Assembly: GCF_000315795.1 (NCBI RefSeq)
Contig: NZ_ANHY01000007.1
Span: forward strand, 186,001 to 250,000
Origin: Caenispirillum salinarum AK4
GTDB taxonomy: Bacteria > Pseudomonadota > Alphaproteobacteria > Rhodospirillales > Rhodospirillaceae
Direction of reading: 5' to 3'
Length of the DNA stretch: 64,000 nucleotides
The notes under the pieces were generated by a model. The model saw nothing but the letters and a program-made list of their open reading frames with translations. It was not told where the DNA came from and ran no database searches. Shown piece by piece: positions 35,539 through 43,965 of the stretch; within the stretch, counting starts at the first letter, position 1, and each line of letters begins with the position of its first letter. The position numbers and the translations under genes were made by a program.

Positions 35539-36909
35539 TCAGCCCGTCGCCCAGCTTGCCGCCAGCAGCAGGCCGACCGGCAGCGGCGCCCAGCGGCCGA
35601 TGGTCACGGCGGCGCGGGACACCTTCGGCGGCGTGCGCTCCATGACTGTCGCCCAGCGCTTGCCCGAGAGCGTCCACGCCAGCAGCGCCGCCCCCACCAG
35701 GCCGGACACAACGACCACGCCCGAGCCGGCGATGCTGTCCACGGCGTCCAGCACCGGCTGCCCGCGGACCTGCCAGCCGGGTGCGGCGTAGCTCAGCGCG
35801 GACGGCACGCCCAGCACGGCAATGGCGGCCATGCCCAGCCCGACGGCGCTCCGGTTGCCGAGGCCCCAGCGGTCGCTCAGGGCGGCGACCACCACCTTGG
35901 CCCCGGCGATGCAGCTGGAGAACGCCGCGAAGAAGAACAGGCCGAAGAACAGCGGCGCCACCCACGCCCCGGCGCTCATCTGGTCGAAGGCCTGGGGCAG
36001 CACCTTGAAGGCAAGGTCGGAGCCCGCCGCGGGGTCAAGGTCGAAACGGAACACCAGCGGGAAGATCATCAGGCCCGCCAGCAGGGCAACCATCACGTTG
36101 ATGCCGGCGATGGCGCCCACCGACCTCACCACCCGGACCCCGCGCGGCAGATAACTGCCGTAGGTGATCAGGTAACCCTGGCCGATGGTCAGCGAGTAGA
36201 AGGCCTGCCCGAAGGCCGCCGCCCATATGTCCAGCCGGCCCAGATGGCCCATGTCCGGCCTGAACAGGAAGCTCACCGTCTCTCCGGCGGTGCCGTTGCT
36301 CAAACCGTAGACGGCAAGCCCGAGCACGGTCGCCACCAGGATCGGCACCAGCACCTTAGTGAACCGCTCGATCCCCGCCAGGCCCGCGGCGAGCACCACG
36401 CCGACGCCGGCCGTCACTGCGAGCAGGAACCACAGCGATCCGTAGCCCTGGGTAAAGGTGGAAAAATCGGGCGCGCCACCGGCCAGCGAATGGCCGGCGT
36501 AGGCGGCCGTCCAGCCGGTGACGACAAAATAGTAGCTGTTGATCACCAGCGTCAGCAACACCACCCCCCAGCCATAGATGCCGGCAAGGCGCGAGATGCG
36601 GGCGTAGGTGGTGACCGAACTGCCGTGCGCCAGCCGGCCGGCGGCGATCTCCAGGGCGGCGAACGGCACCCCGACGCAGACCATGGCGATCAGGTAGGCC
36701 ACGAGGAAGGCGCCGCCGCCGTTGTCGCCCAGGATGTAGGGGAAGCGCCACAGGTTGCCGAGCCCGACACCGGCCGCCGCCGTCGAAAGGATGAAGGCGC
36801 GCTCCGACGTCCACTCCGGGCGCTCGCTGCGGTGGGTGTCGGCCGTGACACGCTCGACCTCAGCGGTTTCCGCCTGGGGCGACCGCTGCTTATCGGCTTT
36901 TTCCGTCAT
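35539..36909 (-). CDS. Sodium-dependent transporter, SNF (NSS) family
   Basis: A 456-residue polytopic membrane protein of the neurotransmitter:sodium symporter family. The first helix has the signature STAAAGVGLGNLWRFPYI, with GDNGGGAFLVAYL next. About eleven or twelve hydrophobic helices follow. Bacterial homologues (such as LeuT or MhsT) import amino acids driven by sodium. The ATG at 36909 is favoured because earlier in-frame codons add a Ser/Arg-rich leader without family features. It stands alone. Confidence 0.88.
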   Translation of the reverse strand: MTEKADKQRSPQAETAEVERVTADTHRSERPEWTSERAFILSTAAAGVGLGNLWRFPYILGDNGGGAFLVAYLIAMVCVGVPFAALEIAAGRLAHGSSVTTYARISRLAGIYGWGVVLLTLVINSYYFVVTGWTAAYAGHSLAGGAPDFSTFTQGYGSLWFLLAVTAGVGVVLAAGLAGIERFTKVLVPILVATVLGLAVYGLSNGTAGETVSFLFRPDMGHLGRLDIWAAAFGQAFYSLTIGQGYLITYGSYLPRGVRVVRSVGAIAGINVMVALLAGLMIFPLVFRFDLDPAAGSDLAFKVLPQAFDQMSAGAWVAPLFFGLFFFAAFSSCIAGAKVVVAALSDRWGLGNRSAVGLGMAAIAVLGVPSALSYAAPGWQVRGQPVLDAVDSIAGSGVVVVSGLVGAALLAWTLSGKRWATVMERTPPKVSRAAVTIGRWAPLPVGLLLAASWATG

Positions 36910-37067
36910 GCGGGTCTGCTGGTCCCTGAACCGGGGTGACTGGTGAACAACCGTGCCCGAAACGGTGGAAACGGCACGACCGTTCACAGTGGCTCTTTCG
37001 CCCGCCCGCCGCCCCGCGTTACAAGGCGGAGGAACGTCCCCACAGCCCTGAAAGAGGCCTGAGACCG

Positions 37068-37487
37068 ATGACCGCCGTCACCCCCTTCCACCTCGCCTTC
37101 CCCGTCACCGACTTGGACGAGGCGCGCCGCTTTTACGGCGAGCTCATGGGCTGCCCCGAGGGCCGCTCCAGCGACGAGTGGATCGACTTCAGCCTGTTCG
37201 GCCACCAGATCGTCGCCCACCTGGCGCCCGATACCGGCCGCGCCCACCACAATCCGGTGGACGGCCACGCCGTGCCTGTGCCGCACTTCGGCGTCGTCCT
37301 GCCCTGGGCGGACTGGGAGGCCCTGGCCGCCCGGTTGAAGGAAGCCGGCGTCAAGTTCGAGATCGAGCCCTACATCCGCTTCAAGGGCAAGGTCGGCGAG
37401 CAGGGCACCATGTTCTTCCTGGACCCCTTCGGCAATGCCCTGGAGTTCAAGACCTTCAAGGACATGGACCAACTGTTCGCCAAGTGA
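37068..37487 (+). CDS. VOC-superfamily (glyoxalase/dioxygenase-like) protein
   Basis: A 139-residue protein with two beta-alpha-beta-beta-beta repeats: [23 protein letters not shown] at the start and [16 protein letters not shown] at the end. His, Gln/His and Glu ligand positions of vicinal-oxygen-chelate enzymes appear present (FHLAF, HFGVVL, LEFK). Substrate is unknown. Its terminator is inside the oppositely oriented DUF192 gene. Confidence 0.8.
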   Translation: MTAVTPFHLAFPVTDLDEARRFYGELMGCPEGRSSDEWIDFSLFGHQIVAHLAPDTGRAHHNPVDGHAVPVPHFGVVLPWADWEALAARLKEAGVKFEIEPYIRFKGKVGEQGTMFFLDPFGNALEFKTFKDMDQLFAK

Positions 37488-37492
37488 GGGCG

Positions 37493-37984
37493 TTACCGCC
37501 CCTGGGTGTTCTCGAAGAAGGGATGACGCACCGTCATCCCTTTTTCTATGCCCATCTCCCGCGCCAGTCCGCCGCCGATTTCCAGGACGCCGACCGCCAG
37601 GCCGTCTGGTCCGCGCGGTGTCTCGTCGTGGGGCTGGGCCTGGCGCTCGATGTGGACGATTTCGCCGCGCCGGTCCATGAACAGCATGTCCAGCGGGATC
37701 AGCGTGTTGCGCATCCACATGCGGATCTGCGACGGGCGTTCGTACTGGAACAGCATGGCCCGGTCGCGCGGCAGGTGGTCGCGGTACATGAGGCCGATGG
37801 CCCGCTCCCCGTGGTCGTCCGCGATCTCGGTGGTGAAGGTCACCGGCCCGTCAAGGGTCTCCACCACCACCGGCTCTGTCGGCAGCGCCTGCGGCTCGGC
37901 AGCCTGCGAACAGCCGGCCGGCAGCAGCCCGGCAGCAACCACAAGAACGGCGGCAAGGGCGCGCGGAAGGCGGGTACGGGCCAT
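37493..37984 (-). CDS. DUF192 exported protein
   Basis: A 163-residue protein with a hydrophobic N-terminal signal ending LLPAGCSQ, possibly a lipoprotein signal although the -3 residue is Pro. The DUF192 domain shows GLMYRDHLPRDRAMLF, MWMRNTLIPLDMLFMD and a late GMTV. Function unknown. GGAG upstream of ATG 37984 supports the start, so the longer open frame is rejected. Ends five bases from the convergent VOC gene. Confidence 0.88.
   Translation of the reverse strand: MARTRLPRALAAVLVVAAGLLPAGCSQAAEPQALPTEPVVVETLDGPVTFTTEIADDHGERAIGLMYRDHLPRDRAMLFQYERPSQIRMWMRNTLIPLDMLFMDRRGEIVHIERQAQPHDETPRGPDGLAVGVLEIGGGLAREMGIEKGMTVRHPFFENTQGR
37518..37545 (+). terminator. Terminator of the VOC gene, inside DUF192 coding sequence
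   Basis: AAGGGATGAC (37518-37527) and GTCATCCCTT (37533-37542) form a perfect 10-bp stem with loop GCACC, with TTTTT at 37541-37545. It is a textbook plus-strand intrinsic terminator, yet it lies within the last codons of the minus-strand DUF192 gene. Confidence 0.8.
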
Positions 37985-38131
37985 GGGCAGGTCTCCTTGA
38001 GCGCGCCTCCGTGTCGGCGCGAGAGTGGTTTCCTTGGACGTTACTTGAAAGATGGGCGAGGACTCTTGGAGATGACACGGCCTCGTCACGGTGCTTTTAC
38101 AGCGTCTACTATGGCAATCGGGACGCGAACT
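37985..38131. other. Gap between DUF192 and candidate sRNA promoter
   Basis: Region upstream of DUF192 (minus) and of the candidate transcript (plus). It presumably holds the DUF192 promoter. No gene was seen. Confidence 0.4.
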
Positions 38132-38140
38132 TGCTATAGT
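38132..38140 (+). promoter_or_regulatory. Possible extended -10 promoter
   Basis: TGCTATAGT, the same nine bases as at 865, matching TGnTATAAT with one mismatch. A weak -35 candidate (TGGCAA, 38112-38117) lies 17 bases upstream of TATAGT. It would drive the candidate RNA ending at 38337. Confidence 0.4.
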
Positions 38141-38146
38141 GGGTCT

Positions 38147-38337
38147 TGTCGATGGGACGCCGATCATCCTCACCTCCGCGACGGCGCCGCCACCGGCCGA
38201 AGACCAACCGCCAGAGGGTCCTCACCCTTCCCGGCGCGTGTGACCGACCCGGCCGGAAAGTTAGCCCCTTTCACCGGCCGGACGGGGAAAGACGGAAACG
38301 CCGCGTGGCAGCCTGCGCGGCGTTTCTTCTTTTTTCC
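38147..38337 (+). ncRNA. Candidate structured small RNA, about 190 bases
   Basis: A stretch with no plausible protein, bounded by a promoter-like element upstream and a strong terminator downstream. It contains a long imperfect stem: CCGGCCGG plus GAAAG pairs with CTTTC plus CCGGCCGG (about 38250-38283) around a loop with TTAGCCC. It ends at a perfect 10-bp hairpin and T-rich tract. I compared it by memory with 6S, 4.5S/SRP, tmRNA and RNase P and saw no match. It ends before the TPP riboswitch, so it is a separate unit. Confidence 0.4.
38296..38337 (+). terminator. Rho-independent terminator
   Basis: AAACGCCGCG (38296-38305) pairs perfectly with CGCGGCGTTT (38316-38325), followed by CTTCTTTTTTCC. 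No protein gene precedes it on this strand, which implies a non-coding transcript upstream. Confidence 0.85.
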
Positions 38338-38424
38338 AGTCCGCTCCCGACCTTACAACCCAGCGCCACCGCCGCCAAGCGCCGCCACTTGACCGGGCCC
38401 GTGCGGACACCCATAGTCATGCCA

Positions 38425-38528
38425 CCACCGGGGGGAGCCGGCGTATCCGGCTGAGAGGTCTCCGTCCTCGGGAGACGACCCCTAGCATCCGCTGGAACCT
38501 GATCCGGTTAGCACCGGCGTAGGGACGT
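38425..38528 (+). promoter_or_regulatory. TPP riboswitch (THI element)
   Basis: The conserved core is clear: a P-stem AGCCGG/CCGGCT (38436-38441 with 38447-38452), CTGAGAGG (38451-38458), a variable hairpin TCTCC/GGAGA, then ACCTGATC (38497-38504) and GGCGTAGGGA (38516-38525). It binds thiamine pyrophosphate. The thiZ Shine-Dalgarno GAGGA (38531-38535) follows directly, with no separate intrinsic terminator, so control is probably at translation initiation: high TPP shuts off uptake of thiamine precursors. Confidence 0.95.
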
Positions 38529-38538
38529 GTGAGGACGT

Positions 38539-39342
38539 ATGACACCCGACGACAGCGCCCGGTCAGGCGCCCTGCCCTTCACCAAGCCGTCATCCGCCGA
38601 CACCGCGCCCGAGGTGCGGGTCCATGCCGCGCGCCTGGACTGGCACGGCGTGCCGCTGTTCGACGCCCTGGACTTCACCATGCCGGCCGGCCGCTGGACA
38701 TGCCTGCTGGGGCCGAGCGGCGTCGGCAAGTCGACGCTGCTGCGCCTGATCGCCGGCCTTGCCCCGCCGCATGCCGACAGCCGCGTGACCTGCGGCACCG
38801 GGCAAAGCCTGGAGGGACGCGTAGCCTACATGGCGCAGACCGACCTTCTGCTGCCCTGGGCGACCGTCCTGGAGAACGTCATGCTGGGCGCCCGCCTGCG
38901 CGGCGAAAAGCCCGACACCCGCCGCGCCCGCGATCTGCTCCAGGCCGTCGGCCTGCACGAGGCGGCGGACAAGCGCCCGGCCGAACTGTCGGGCGGCATG
39001 CGCCAGAGGGCGGCGCTGGCCCGCACCCTCATGGAGGACCGGCCGGTGATCCTCATGGACGAGCCGTTCTCAGCGCTCGATGCCGTCAGCCGCTTGCGCC
39101 TGCAGGATCTGGCGGCGCGCGCGCTGGAAGGGCGGACCGTGCTGCTGGTCACCCACGACCCGCTGGAGGCCCTGCGCCTGGGCCACCGGGTTCACGTGCT
39201 GTCCGGCCGTCCCGCCCGCCTGGACGCGCCGCTGACCCCCGAGGGGCCGCCGCCGCGCAAGGCGACCGACCCGGCGCTGCTGGCCCTGCACGCCGACCTG
39301 CTGGCCCGCCTGGAAGCCGCCGACGCCGAGGTGCCGTCATGA
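38539..39342 (+). CDS. thiZ: Thiamine-pyrimidine precursor ABC transporter, ATP-binding protein
   Basis: A 267-residue ABC ATPase with Walker A GPSGVGKST, Q-loop segment MAQTDLLLPW, signature LSGGMRQRAALART and Walker B VILMDEPFSALD. It is the energising subunit of a ThiXYZ-like importer, known in bacteria for uptake of formylated aminopyrimidine thiamine salvage products. The TPP riboswitch immediately upstream supports this strongly. Overlaps the permease start by four bases. Confidence 0.88.
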   Translation: MTPDDSARSGALPFTKPSSADTAPEVRVHAARLDWHGVPLFDALDFTMPAGRWTCLLGPSGVGKSTLLRLIAGLAPPHADSRVTCGTGQSLEGRVAYMAQTDLLLPWATVLENVMLGARLRGEKPDTRRARDLLQAVGLHEAADKRPAELSGGMRQRAALARTLMEDRPVILMDEPFSALDAVSRLRLQDLAARALEGRTVLLVTHDPLEALRLGHRVHVLSGRPARLDAPLTPEGPPPRKATDPALLALHADLLARLEAADAEVPS

Positions 39343-40109
39343 GCCGCGACGGCCTCCAGCGCCTGGGCCGCACGGTGGTGACCGTCGCCGTGCTGCTGGG
39401 GCTTTGGCAGATCGCCTTCCACCTGACCGGCGAGCGCCGCTTCCTCCTGCCCTCTCCGGCCCAGACGCTGGAGGTGCTGGTGGAGCGCCACGTACAGATC
39501 CTGGAGCACGCGGGGGTGACCTTCGCGGAAATCCTGCTCGGCCTCGGCCTCGGCTGTGTTCTGGGCGTCGGCACGGCCCTTCTGCTGGCGAGCTTCCGTC
39601 CCGTGCGGCGGTGGCTGATGCCGGTGCTGGTGGTCAGCCAGGCCATCCCGGTCTTCGCCATCGCGCCGCTGCTGGTGCTGTGGCTGGGATACGGGCTGGG
39701 CAGCAAGGTCGCCATGGCGACGCTGATCATCTACTTCCCCGTCACCGCCGCCTTCTTCGACGGCCTGCGCCGCACCGATCCGGGATGGATGGACCTGGCG
39801 CGGGTGATGGGCGGCGGGCGCTTTGCGACGCTCCGCCACATCCGCCTGCCCGCCGCCCTGCCGGCGTTTGCCTCGGGCCTGCGGGTGGCGACGGCGGTGG
39901 CGCCCATCGGCGCCGTTGTGGGCGAGTGGGTGGGATCGTCTGCCGGCCTCGGATACCTCATGCTGCAGGCCAACGCCCGCATGCAGGTGCCCATGATGTT
40001 CGCCGCCCTGTTCGTGCTCGCCGTGTTCGCCGTCGCCCTTTACACCGCCGTCGACGTCCTGCTGCGCCGGGCCCTGCCCTGGGTGCCGGACGATGGTCGC
40101 ACATCTTGA
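39339..40109 (+). CDS. thiX: Thiamine-pyrimidine precursor ABC transporter, permease
   Basis: A 256-residue membrane protein with about six helices of the SsuC/TauC/NrtB-type permease family. The coupling motif is ARVMGGGRFATLRHIRLPAALPAFASGLR (described by position about 145-175), which meets the ATPase. Start codon overlaps the stop of thiZ (ATGA). Same operon and riboswitch. Confidence 0.87.
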   Translation: MSRDGLQRLGRTVVTVAVLLGLWQIAFHLTGERRFLLPSPAQTLEVLVERHVQILEHAGVTFAEILLGLGLGCVLGVGTALLLASFRPVRRWLMPVLVVSQAIPVFAIAPLLVLWLGYGLGSKVAMATLIIYFPVTAAFFDGLRRTDPGWMDLARVMGGGRFATLRHIRLPAALPAFASGLRVATAVAPIGAVVGEWVGSSAGLGYLMLQANARMQVPMMFAALFVLAVFAVALYTAVDVLLRRALPWVPDDGRTS

Positions 40110-40152
40110 AGACCGATTATCAACCATTTGTTTTCACGGAGTTTTTCAGCGC

Positions 40153-41136
40153 ATGTTCAACCGCCGTCTCACCCGGTTCGCGGCCGCCGCCTGCGCCGCC
40201 GCGGGCCTGATGCTCGGGGCCGCCGCGCCCGCCGCCGCCCAGGACCAGCAGGCGCCGCAGAAGCTGACCCTGCTGCTGGACTGGTTCGTCAATCCCGACC
40301 ACGCGCCGCTGGTGGTTGCCCAGAAGAAGGGCTACTTCGCCGATGAGGGGCTGGAGGTGGAGCTGGTCGCCCCGGCCGACCCCAACGACCCGCCCAAGCT
40401 GGTCGCCGCCGGCAAGGCGGACGTGGCCGTCGGCTACCAGCCGCAGCTCCACCTGCAGGCGGCCGAGGGCCTGCCGCTCAAGCGCATCGGCACCCTGGTG
40501 GCGACGCCGCTGAACTCGCTGGTGACGCTGCAGGACAGCGGCATCGAGACGCTCGCCGACCTGAAGGGGAAGACGGTGGGCTTCTCCGTCGGCGGGTTTG
40601 AGGACGCGCTGCTCGGCACCATGCTCGATTCCGTGGGCCTGAGCCTGGACGACGTGACGCTGGTCAACGTCAACTTCGCCCTGTCGCCGGCGCTGCTGTC
40701 GGGCCAGGTGGATGCCGTGATCGGTGCCTTCCGCAATTTCGAGCTGAACCAACTGGCCATCGAGGGCGCCTCCGGCCGCGCCTTCTATCCCGAGGAACAC
40801 GGCGTGCCCCCCTATGACGAGCTGATCCTGCTCGCCAACGCCGAGCGCGCCGCCGAGCCCGTCTTCGCCCGGCTGGTGGACGCCATCGAGCGCGGCACCC
40901 AATACCTGATCAACCATCCCGACGAAAGCTGGGAGCTGTTCATCCAGGCCTACCCGGACCTGGACGACGAGTTGAACCGCCGCGCCTGGGGCGACACCCT
41001 GCCCCGCTTCGCCCTGACGCCGGCCGCCCTGGACGTCGGCCGATACGACCGGTTCGCCGAATACCTTAAGGCGCAGGGCATGATCGACAGCGTGCCGCCG
41101 GTATCAGACTACGCTGTCGCACCGACGCGGCGGTAA
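40153..41136 (+). CDS. thiY: Thiamine-pyrimidine precursor binding protein (ThiY/NMT1 family)
   Basis: A 327-residue periplasmic binding protein. Signal peptide MFNRRLTRF followed by an Ala-rich core, cut near AAAQ. The mature start KLTLLLDWFVNPDHAPLVVAQ is the family hallmark shared with ThiY and yeast THI5/NMT1. Later features are GYQPQLHLQAAEGLPL and VIGAFRNFELNQL. The ATG at 40153 is preferred since the upstream in-frame codons overlap thiX. The riboswitch and order ATPase-permease-binding protein complete a salvage importer. Confidence 0.9.
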   Translation: MFNRRLTRFAAAACAAAGLMLGAAAPAAAQDQQAPQKLTLLLDWFVNPDHAPLVVAQKKGYFADEGLEVELVAPADPNDPPKLVAAGKADVAVGYQPQLHLQAAEGLPLKRIGTLVATPLNSLVTLQDSGIETLADLKGKTVGFSVGGFEDALLGTMLDSVGLSLDDVTLVNVNFALSPALLSGQVDAVIGAFRNFELNQLAIEGASGRAFYPEEHGVPPYDELILLANAERAAEPVFARLVDAIERGTQYLINHPDESWELFIQAYPDLDDELNRRAWGDTLPRFALTPAALDVGRYDRFAEYLKAQGMIDSVPPVSDYAVAPTRR

Positions 41137-41168
41137 AGGCCGCCCAGGAACATCCGTGCTGGGTGCAG

Positions 41169-41204
41169 GCCGGCGGGGTTCAACCGACCCCGCCGGCTTT
41201 TTTT
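41169..41204 (+). terminator. Rho-independent terminator of thiZXY
   Basis: GCCGGCGGGGT (41169-41179) pairs perfectly with ACCCCGCCGGC (41187-41197) and is followed by seven T residues (41198-41204), 32 bases after thiY. Confidence 0.95.
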
Positions 41205-41303
41205 CTTTGACCCGGACGCTTGGGATTCTATTTTCGGCTCTCTCGCCTTTCGGTCGCGTTGATGATCGAAGGGTATCCACGGCGTCCGGCGGGGCGCCGC
41301 CAC

Positions 41304-41807
41304 ATGCGTTTCCGGGAGCCTTCCTTCGTGTTTCACGCCGTCGGTCTCGGCTTGGTGATGTATCTGCTCTGGCTCGTGCTGTCAGGCCATTACACGGGCC
41401 TGCTGATGACGCTGGGCGCGATATCCTGTGCCTTCATCGTGTGGATCGTCCACCGCATGGACGCCATCGACCACGAAGCCTTTCCCGTCCATCTCAGCCT
41501 TCGGGGCACGGTCTTCTGGCCCTGGCTGCTGTGGGAAATCGTGAAGAGCAACGTGGACGTGGCCAAAATCATCCTCGACCCGCGGCTGCCCATCAGCCCC
41601 ACCGTCGTGCGGGTACCGGCCAGCCAGAAGACCGAGTTCGGCCGCGTGATCTTCGCCAATTCCATCACGCTGACGCCCGGCACCATGTCGGTCCACATGG
41701 AAGACCACACCATCGTCGTGCATGCCCTGACCCGCTCCGGCGCGGACGGGCTGCTGAATGACGACGAGATGGACCGCCGCGTCTGCAAGTTGGAGGGCTC
41801 CTGCTGA
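41304..41807 (+). CDS. mrpE: Mrp-type antiporter subunit E
   Basis: A 167-residue membrane protein matching MnhE/MrpE: two N-terminal helices (VFHAVGLGLVMYLLWLVLSG), then the conserved IVKSNVDVAKIILDP, and ANSITLTPGTMSVHMEDHTIVVHAL. It is the first gene of a ten-gene cation/proton antiporter operon. Start could be ATG 41304 or 41262; 41304 gives the usual length. A four-gene subset E-F-G then resembles the second half of canonical mrp operons placed first. The next start overlaps its stop. Confidence 0.9.
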   Translation: MRFREPSFVFHAVGLGLVMYLLWLVLSGHYTGLLMTLGAISCAFIVWIVHRMDAIDHEAFPVHLSLRGTVFWPWLLWEIVKSNVDVAKIILDPRLPISPTVVRVPASQKTEFGRVIFANSITLTPGTMSVHMEDHTIVVHALTRSGADGLLNDDEMDRRVCKLEGSC

Positions 41808-42097
41808 TGTTCATCGCCGCCGCCGCCGCCATCCTGGCAACCATTGCCATGGCCATCGCGCGCGCCGTGAAGGGCCCCAGCGTGTGGGACCGCATCCTGG
41901 CGGCCAACATGGTGGGGACCAAGACGGTGCTGCTGATCGCCGTGCTGGGCTTTCTGACCAACCGGCCGGAGTGGGGCGACATCGCGCTGGCCTACACGCT
42001 GATCAACTTCGTCGGCGTCATCGCGGTCCTGAAGTTCTTCCGCTACCGGAGCCTGGGCGGCCCGTCCTCCGGCATCGACGACGTGGGCGAGGTGTGA
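41807..42097 (+). CDS. mrpF: Mrp-type antiporter subunit F
   Basis: A 96-residue protein with three transmembrane helices: FIAAAAAILATIAMAIARAV, the conserved GPSVWDRILAANMVGTKTVLLIAV, and DIALAYTLINFVGVIAVLKF. This matches MnhF/MrpF. Start codon overlaps the mrpE stop (TGATG). Small structural subunit of the membrane complex. Confidence 0.9.
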   Translation: MFIAAAAAILATIAMAIARAVKGPSVWDRILAANMVGTKTVLLIAVLGFLTNRPEWGDIALAYTLINFVGVIAVLKFFRYRSLGGPSSGIDDVGEV

Positions 42098-42102
42098 CCG
42101 CC

Positions 42103-42528
42103 ATGGACTGGGAGCTTCTGCGCGACGGCCTGTCCTGGGCCATGCTTCTGGGCGGCGCCGCCTTCTCGCTGATCGGCGGGCTGGGCATCCTGCGCATGCC
42201 CGACATCTATACCCGGATGCACGCGGCCTCGCTGACCGACACGATGGGCGCCATCCTCATTTTGGGCGGCCTGATGATCCAGGGCGGACTGACGCTGGTG
42301 ACCGCGAAGCTGGTGCTGACGCTGTTCTTCCTGCTGTTCACCAGCCCCGTCTCCACCCACGCGCTGGCTGCCGCCGCGCTCACCGATACGCGGACGGCGC
42401 TGCAGGCCCGCGACGACGGCACCCTGGCCCCCACCGAGGTGGACCTGCCCGATGACCAGGATGCGCTGGACATCGCCGCCGACGAGGCCGCGCGCCAGTC
42501 CATCCGGGACGAGGAGTCGCGCGCATGA
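42103..42528 (+). CDS. mrpG: Mrp-type antiporter subunit G
   Basis: A 141-residue protein with three helices and the MnhG/MrpG signature GLGILRMPDIYTRMHAASLTDTMGA. The C-terminal 50 residues are an acidic cytoplasmic tail, longer than in many MrpG. ATG at 42103 follows mrpF by five bases and matches the family start. Overlaps the next gene by four bases. Confidence 0.9.
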   Translation: MDWELLRDGLSWAMLLGGAAFSLIGGLGILRMPDIYTRMHAASLTDTMGAILILGGLMIQGGLTLVTAKLVLTLFFLLFTSPVSTHALAAAALTDTRTALQARDDGTLAPTEVDLPDDQDALDIAADEAARQSIRDEESRA

Positions 42529-43094
42529 CGCTTGTCATCGACGTTTTTCTGTTCCTGTTCCTGATGATCACGGCCGTCGCCATGGCGCGCATGAACAGCC
42601 TGTTCGGCGTGGTGATGATGTCGGGCATATACAGCCTGCTGTCGGCAGCGCTGTTCATGGTGATGGACGCCCCCGACGTCGCCTTCACCGAGGCCGCCGT
42701 GGGCGCGGGCATTTCCACGGTGCTCATGCTGGGCACGCTCGCGCTGGTGGGCCGCGTGCAGAAGCCGGCCCTGCGCCGCCACCACTTCGCCGCCCTGGGG
42801 ATCGTCATCGTCACCGGCATCGCGCTGGCCTACGGTACCTATGACCTGCCCGCCTTCGGCGACGCCGACAACCCCGTGCAGACCAGCACGGTGACCGAGC
42901 GGTACGTGGACGTCTCGGGCCGCGAGATCGGCATTCCCAACATCGTGACCAGCGTGCTGGCCAGCTATCGCGGCTATGACACCCTGGGCGAGACCGTGGT
43001 GGTGTTCACCGCCGCCGTCGCCGTGCTGGTGCTGCTCGGCCGCGCCCGGCGGCGCGGCGTCACGGGCGAGGAACGGGAGAGCGATCTGCAATGA
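42525..43094 (+). CDS. DUF4040/MbhD-MbhE-like antiporter subunit (split MrpA C-terminal part)
   Basis: A 189-residue membrane protein. The first part (NSLFGVVMMSGIYSLLSAALFMVMDAPDVAFTEAAVGAGISTVLML, by position about 22-68) is the DUF4040 domain found at the C-terminal end of canonical MrpA. The second part has a periplasmic loop and a final helix like MbhE. Here it is a stand-alone gene, so the giant MrpA is split. Overlaps both neighbours by four bases. Confidence 0.85.
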   Translation: MTLVIDVFLFLFLMITAVAMARMNSLFGVVMMSGIYSLLSAALFMVMDAPDVAFTEAAVGAGISTVLMLGTLALVGRVQKPALRRHHFAALGIVIVTGIALAYGTYDLPAFGDADNPVQTSTVTERYVDVSGREIGIPNIVTSVLASYRGYDTLGETVVVFTAAVAVLVLLGRARRRGVTGEERESDLQ

Positions 43095-43507
43095 TGCACC
43101 GTCACCCCATCCTGCGCGCCGTCTCCAAGCTGCTGATCGCCCCGATCATGCTGTTCGCGCTCTATGTTCAGTTCCACGGTGACTACGGGCCGGGCGGCGG
43201 CTTCCAGGCCGGCGTCATCCTGGCCGTGGCGTTCATCCTCTATGCCCTGATGTTCGGCGTCGAGACCGCACGGCGCGTGGCACCCATGTGGATGCTGCGT
43301 TTCCTGACCGCCTTCGGCGTGCTGCTTTATGGCGGCACGGGTGTGGTCGGCATCCTGTTGGGCGGCGCCTTCCTCGACTACAACGTGTTGGCCGCAGACC
43401 CCAAGGCCGGCCAGCACATCGGCATCCTGCTGGTGGAAGGGGGCGTGGGCATCACCGTGGCCTCGGTCATGATCGTGCTGTTCTTCACGTTCGCGGGGCG
43501 CAAGTGA
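43091..43507 (+). CDS. mrpB: Mrp-type antiporter subunit B
   Basis: A 138-residue membrane protein with about four helices. SKLLIAPIMLFALYVQFHGDYGPGGGFQAGVILA is the MnhB/MrpB signature. The stop overlaps the start of mrpC (TGATG). Confidence 0.92.
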   Translation: MMHRHPILRAVSKLLIAPIMLFALYVQFHGDYGPGGGFQAGVILAVAFILYALMFGVETARRVAPMWMLRFLTAFGVLLYGGTGVVGILLGGAFLDYNVLAADPKAGQHIGILLVEGGVGITVASVMIVLFFTFAGRK

Positions 43508-43965
43508 TGGACAACCTGCTCCAAATCATCATCGACCACTACAACTACTGGATCGTCATCATTTTGATGATGATCGGGTTCTACGTGGTGATCGCGCGCG
43601 GCAACCTGGTCAAGAAGCTGGTGGGTCTGAACATCTTTCAGACAAGCGTCTTTCTGCTCTACATCAGCGTCGGCAACGTCATGGGCGGCACCGCGCCCAT
43701 CCTTGTCAGCGAGGCCGCCGAGGCGCGCCCCGACGCCCAGGTGCTTTACACCAACCCGCTGACGAGCGTGCTGATCCTGACCGCCATCGTGGTCGGGGTG
43801 GCGACCACGTCGCTGGGCCTGGCGCTGGTGGTGCGCATCAAGGAAAGCTACGGGACCATGGAAGAGGACGAGATCATCGACATGGACCAGGCCGAGGACA
43901 AGGCCGAGCGGGACCGCCTGCGCGGGCCGACGCCGGAAGAGATCGCGGAGGGTCATCCGTCGTGA
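43507..43965 (+). CDS. mrpC: Mrp-type antiporter subunit C (NuoK-like)
   Basis: A 152-residue protein with three helices, equivalent to complex I NuoK. YVVIARGNLVKKLVGLNIFQTSVFLLYIS and DPLTSVL-like TNPLTSVLILTAIVVGVATTSLGLALVVRI are diagnostic. A 40-residue acidic C-terminal tail follows. Overlaps mrpD by four bases. Confidence 0.92.
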   Translation: MDNLLQIIIDHYNYWIVIILMMIGFYVVIARGNLVKKLVGLNIFQTSVFLLYISVGNVMGGTAPILVSEAAEARPDAQVLYTNPLTSVLILTAIVVGVATTSLGLALVVRIKESYGTMEEDEIIDMDQAEDKAERDRLRGPTPEEIAEGHPS

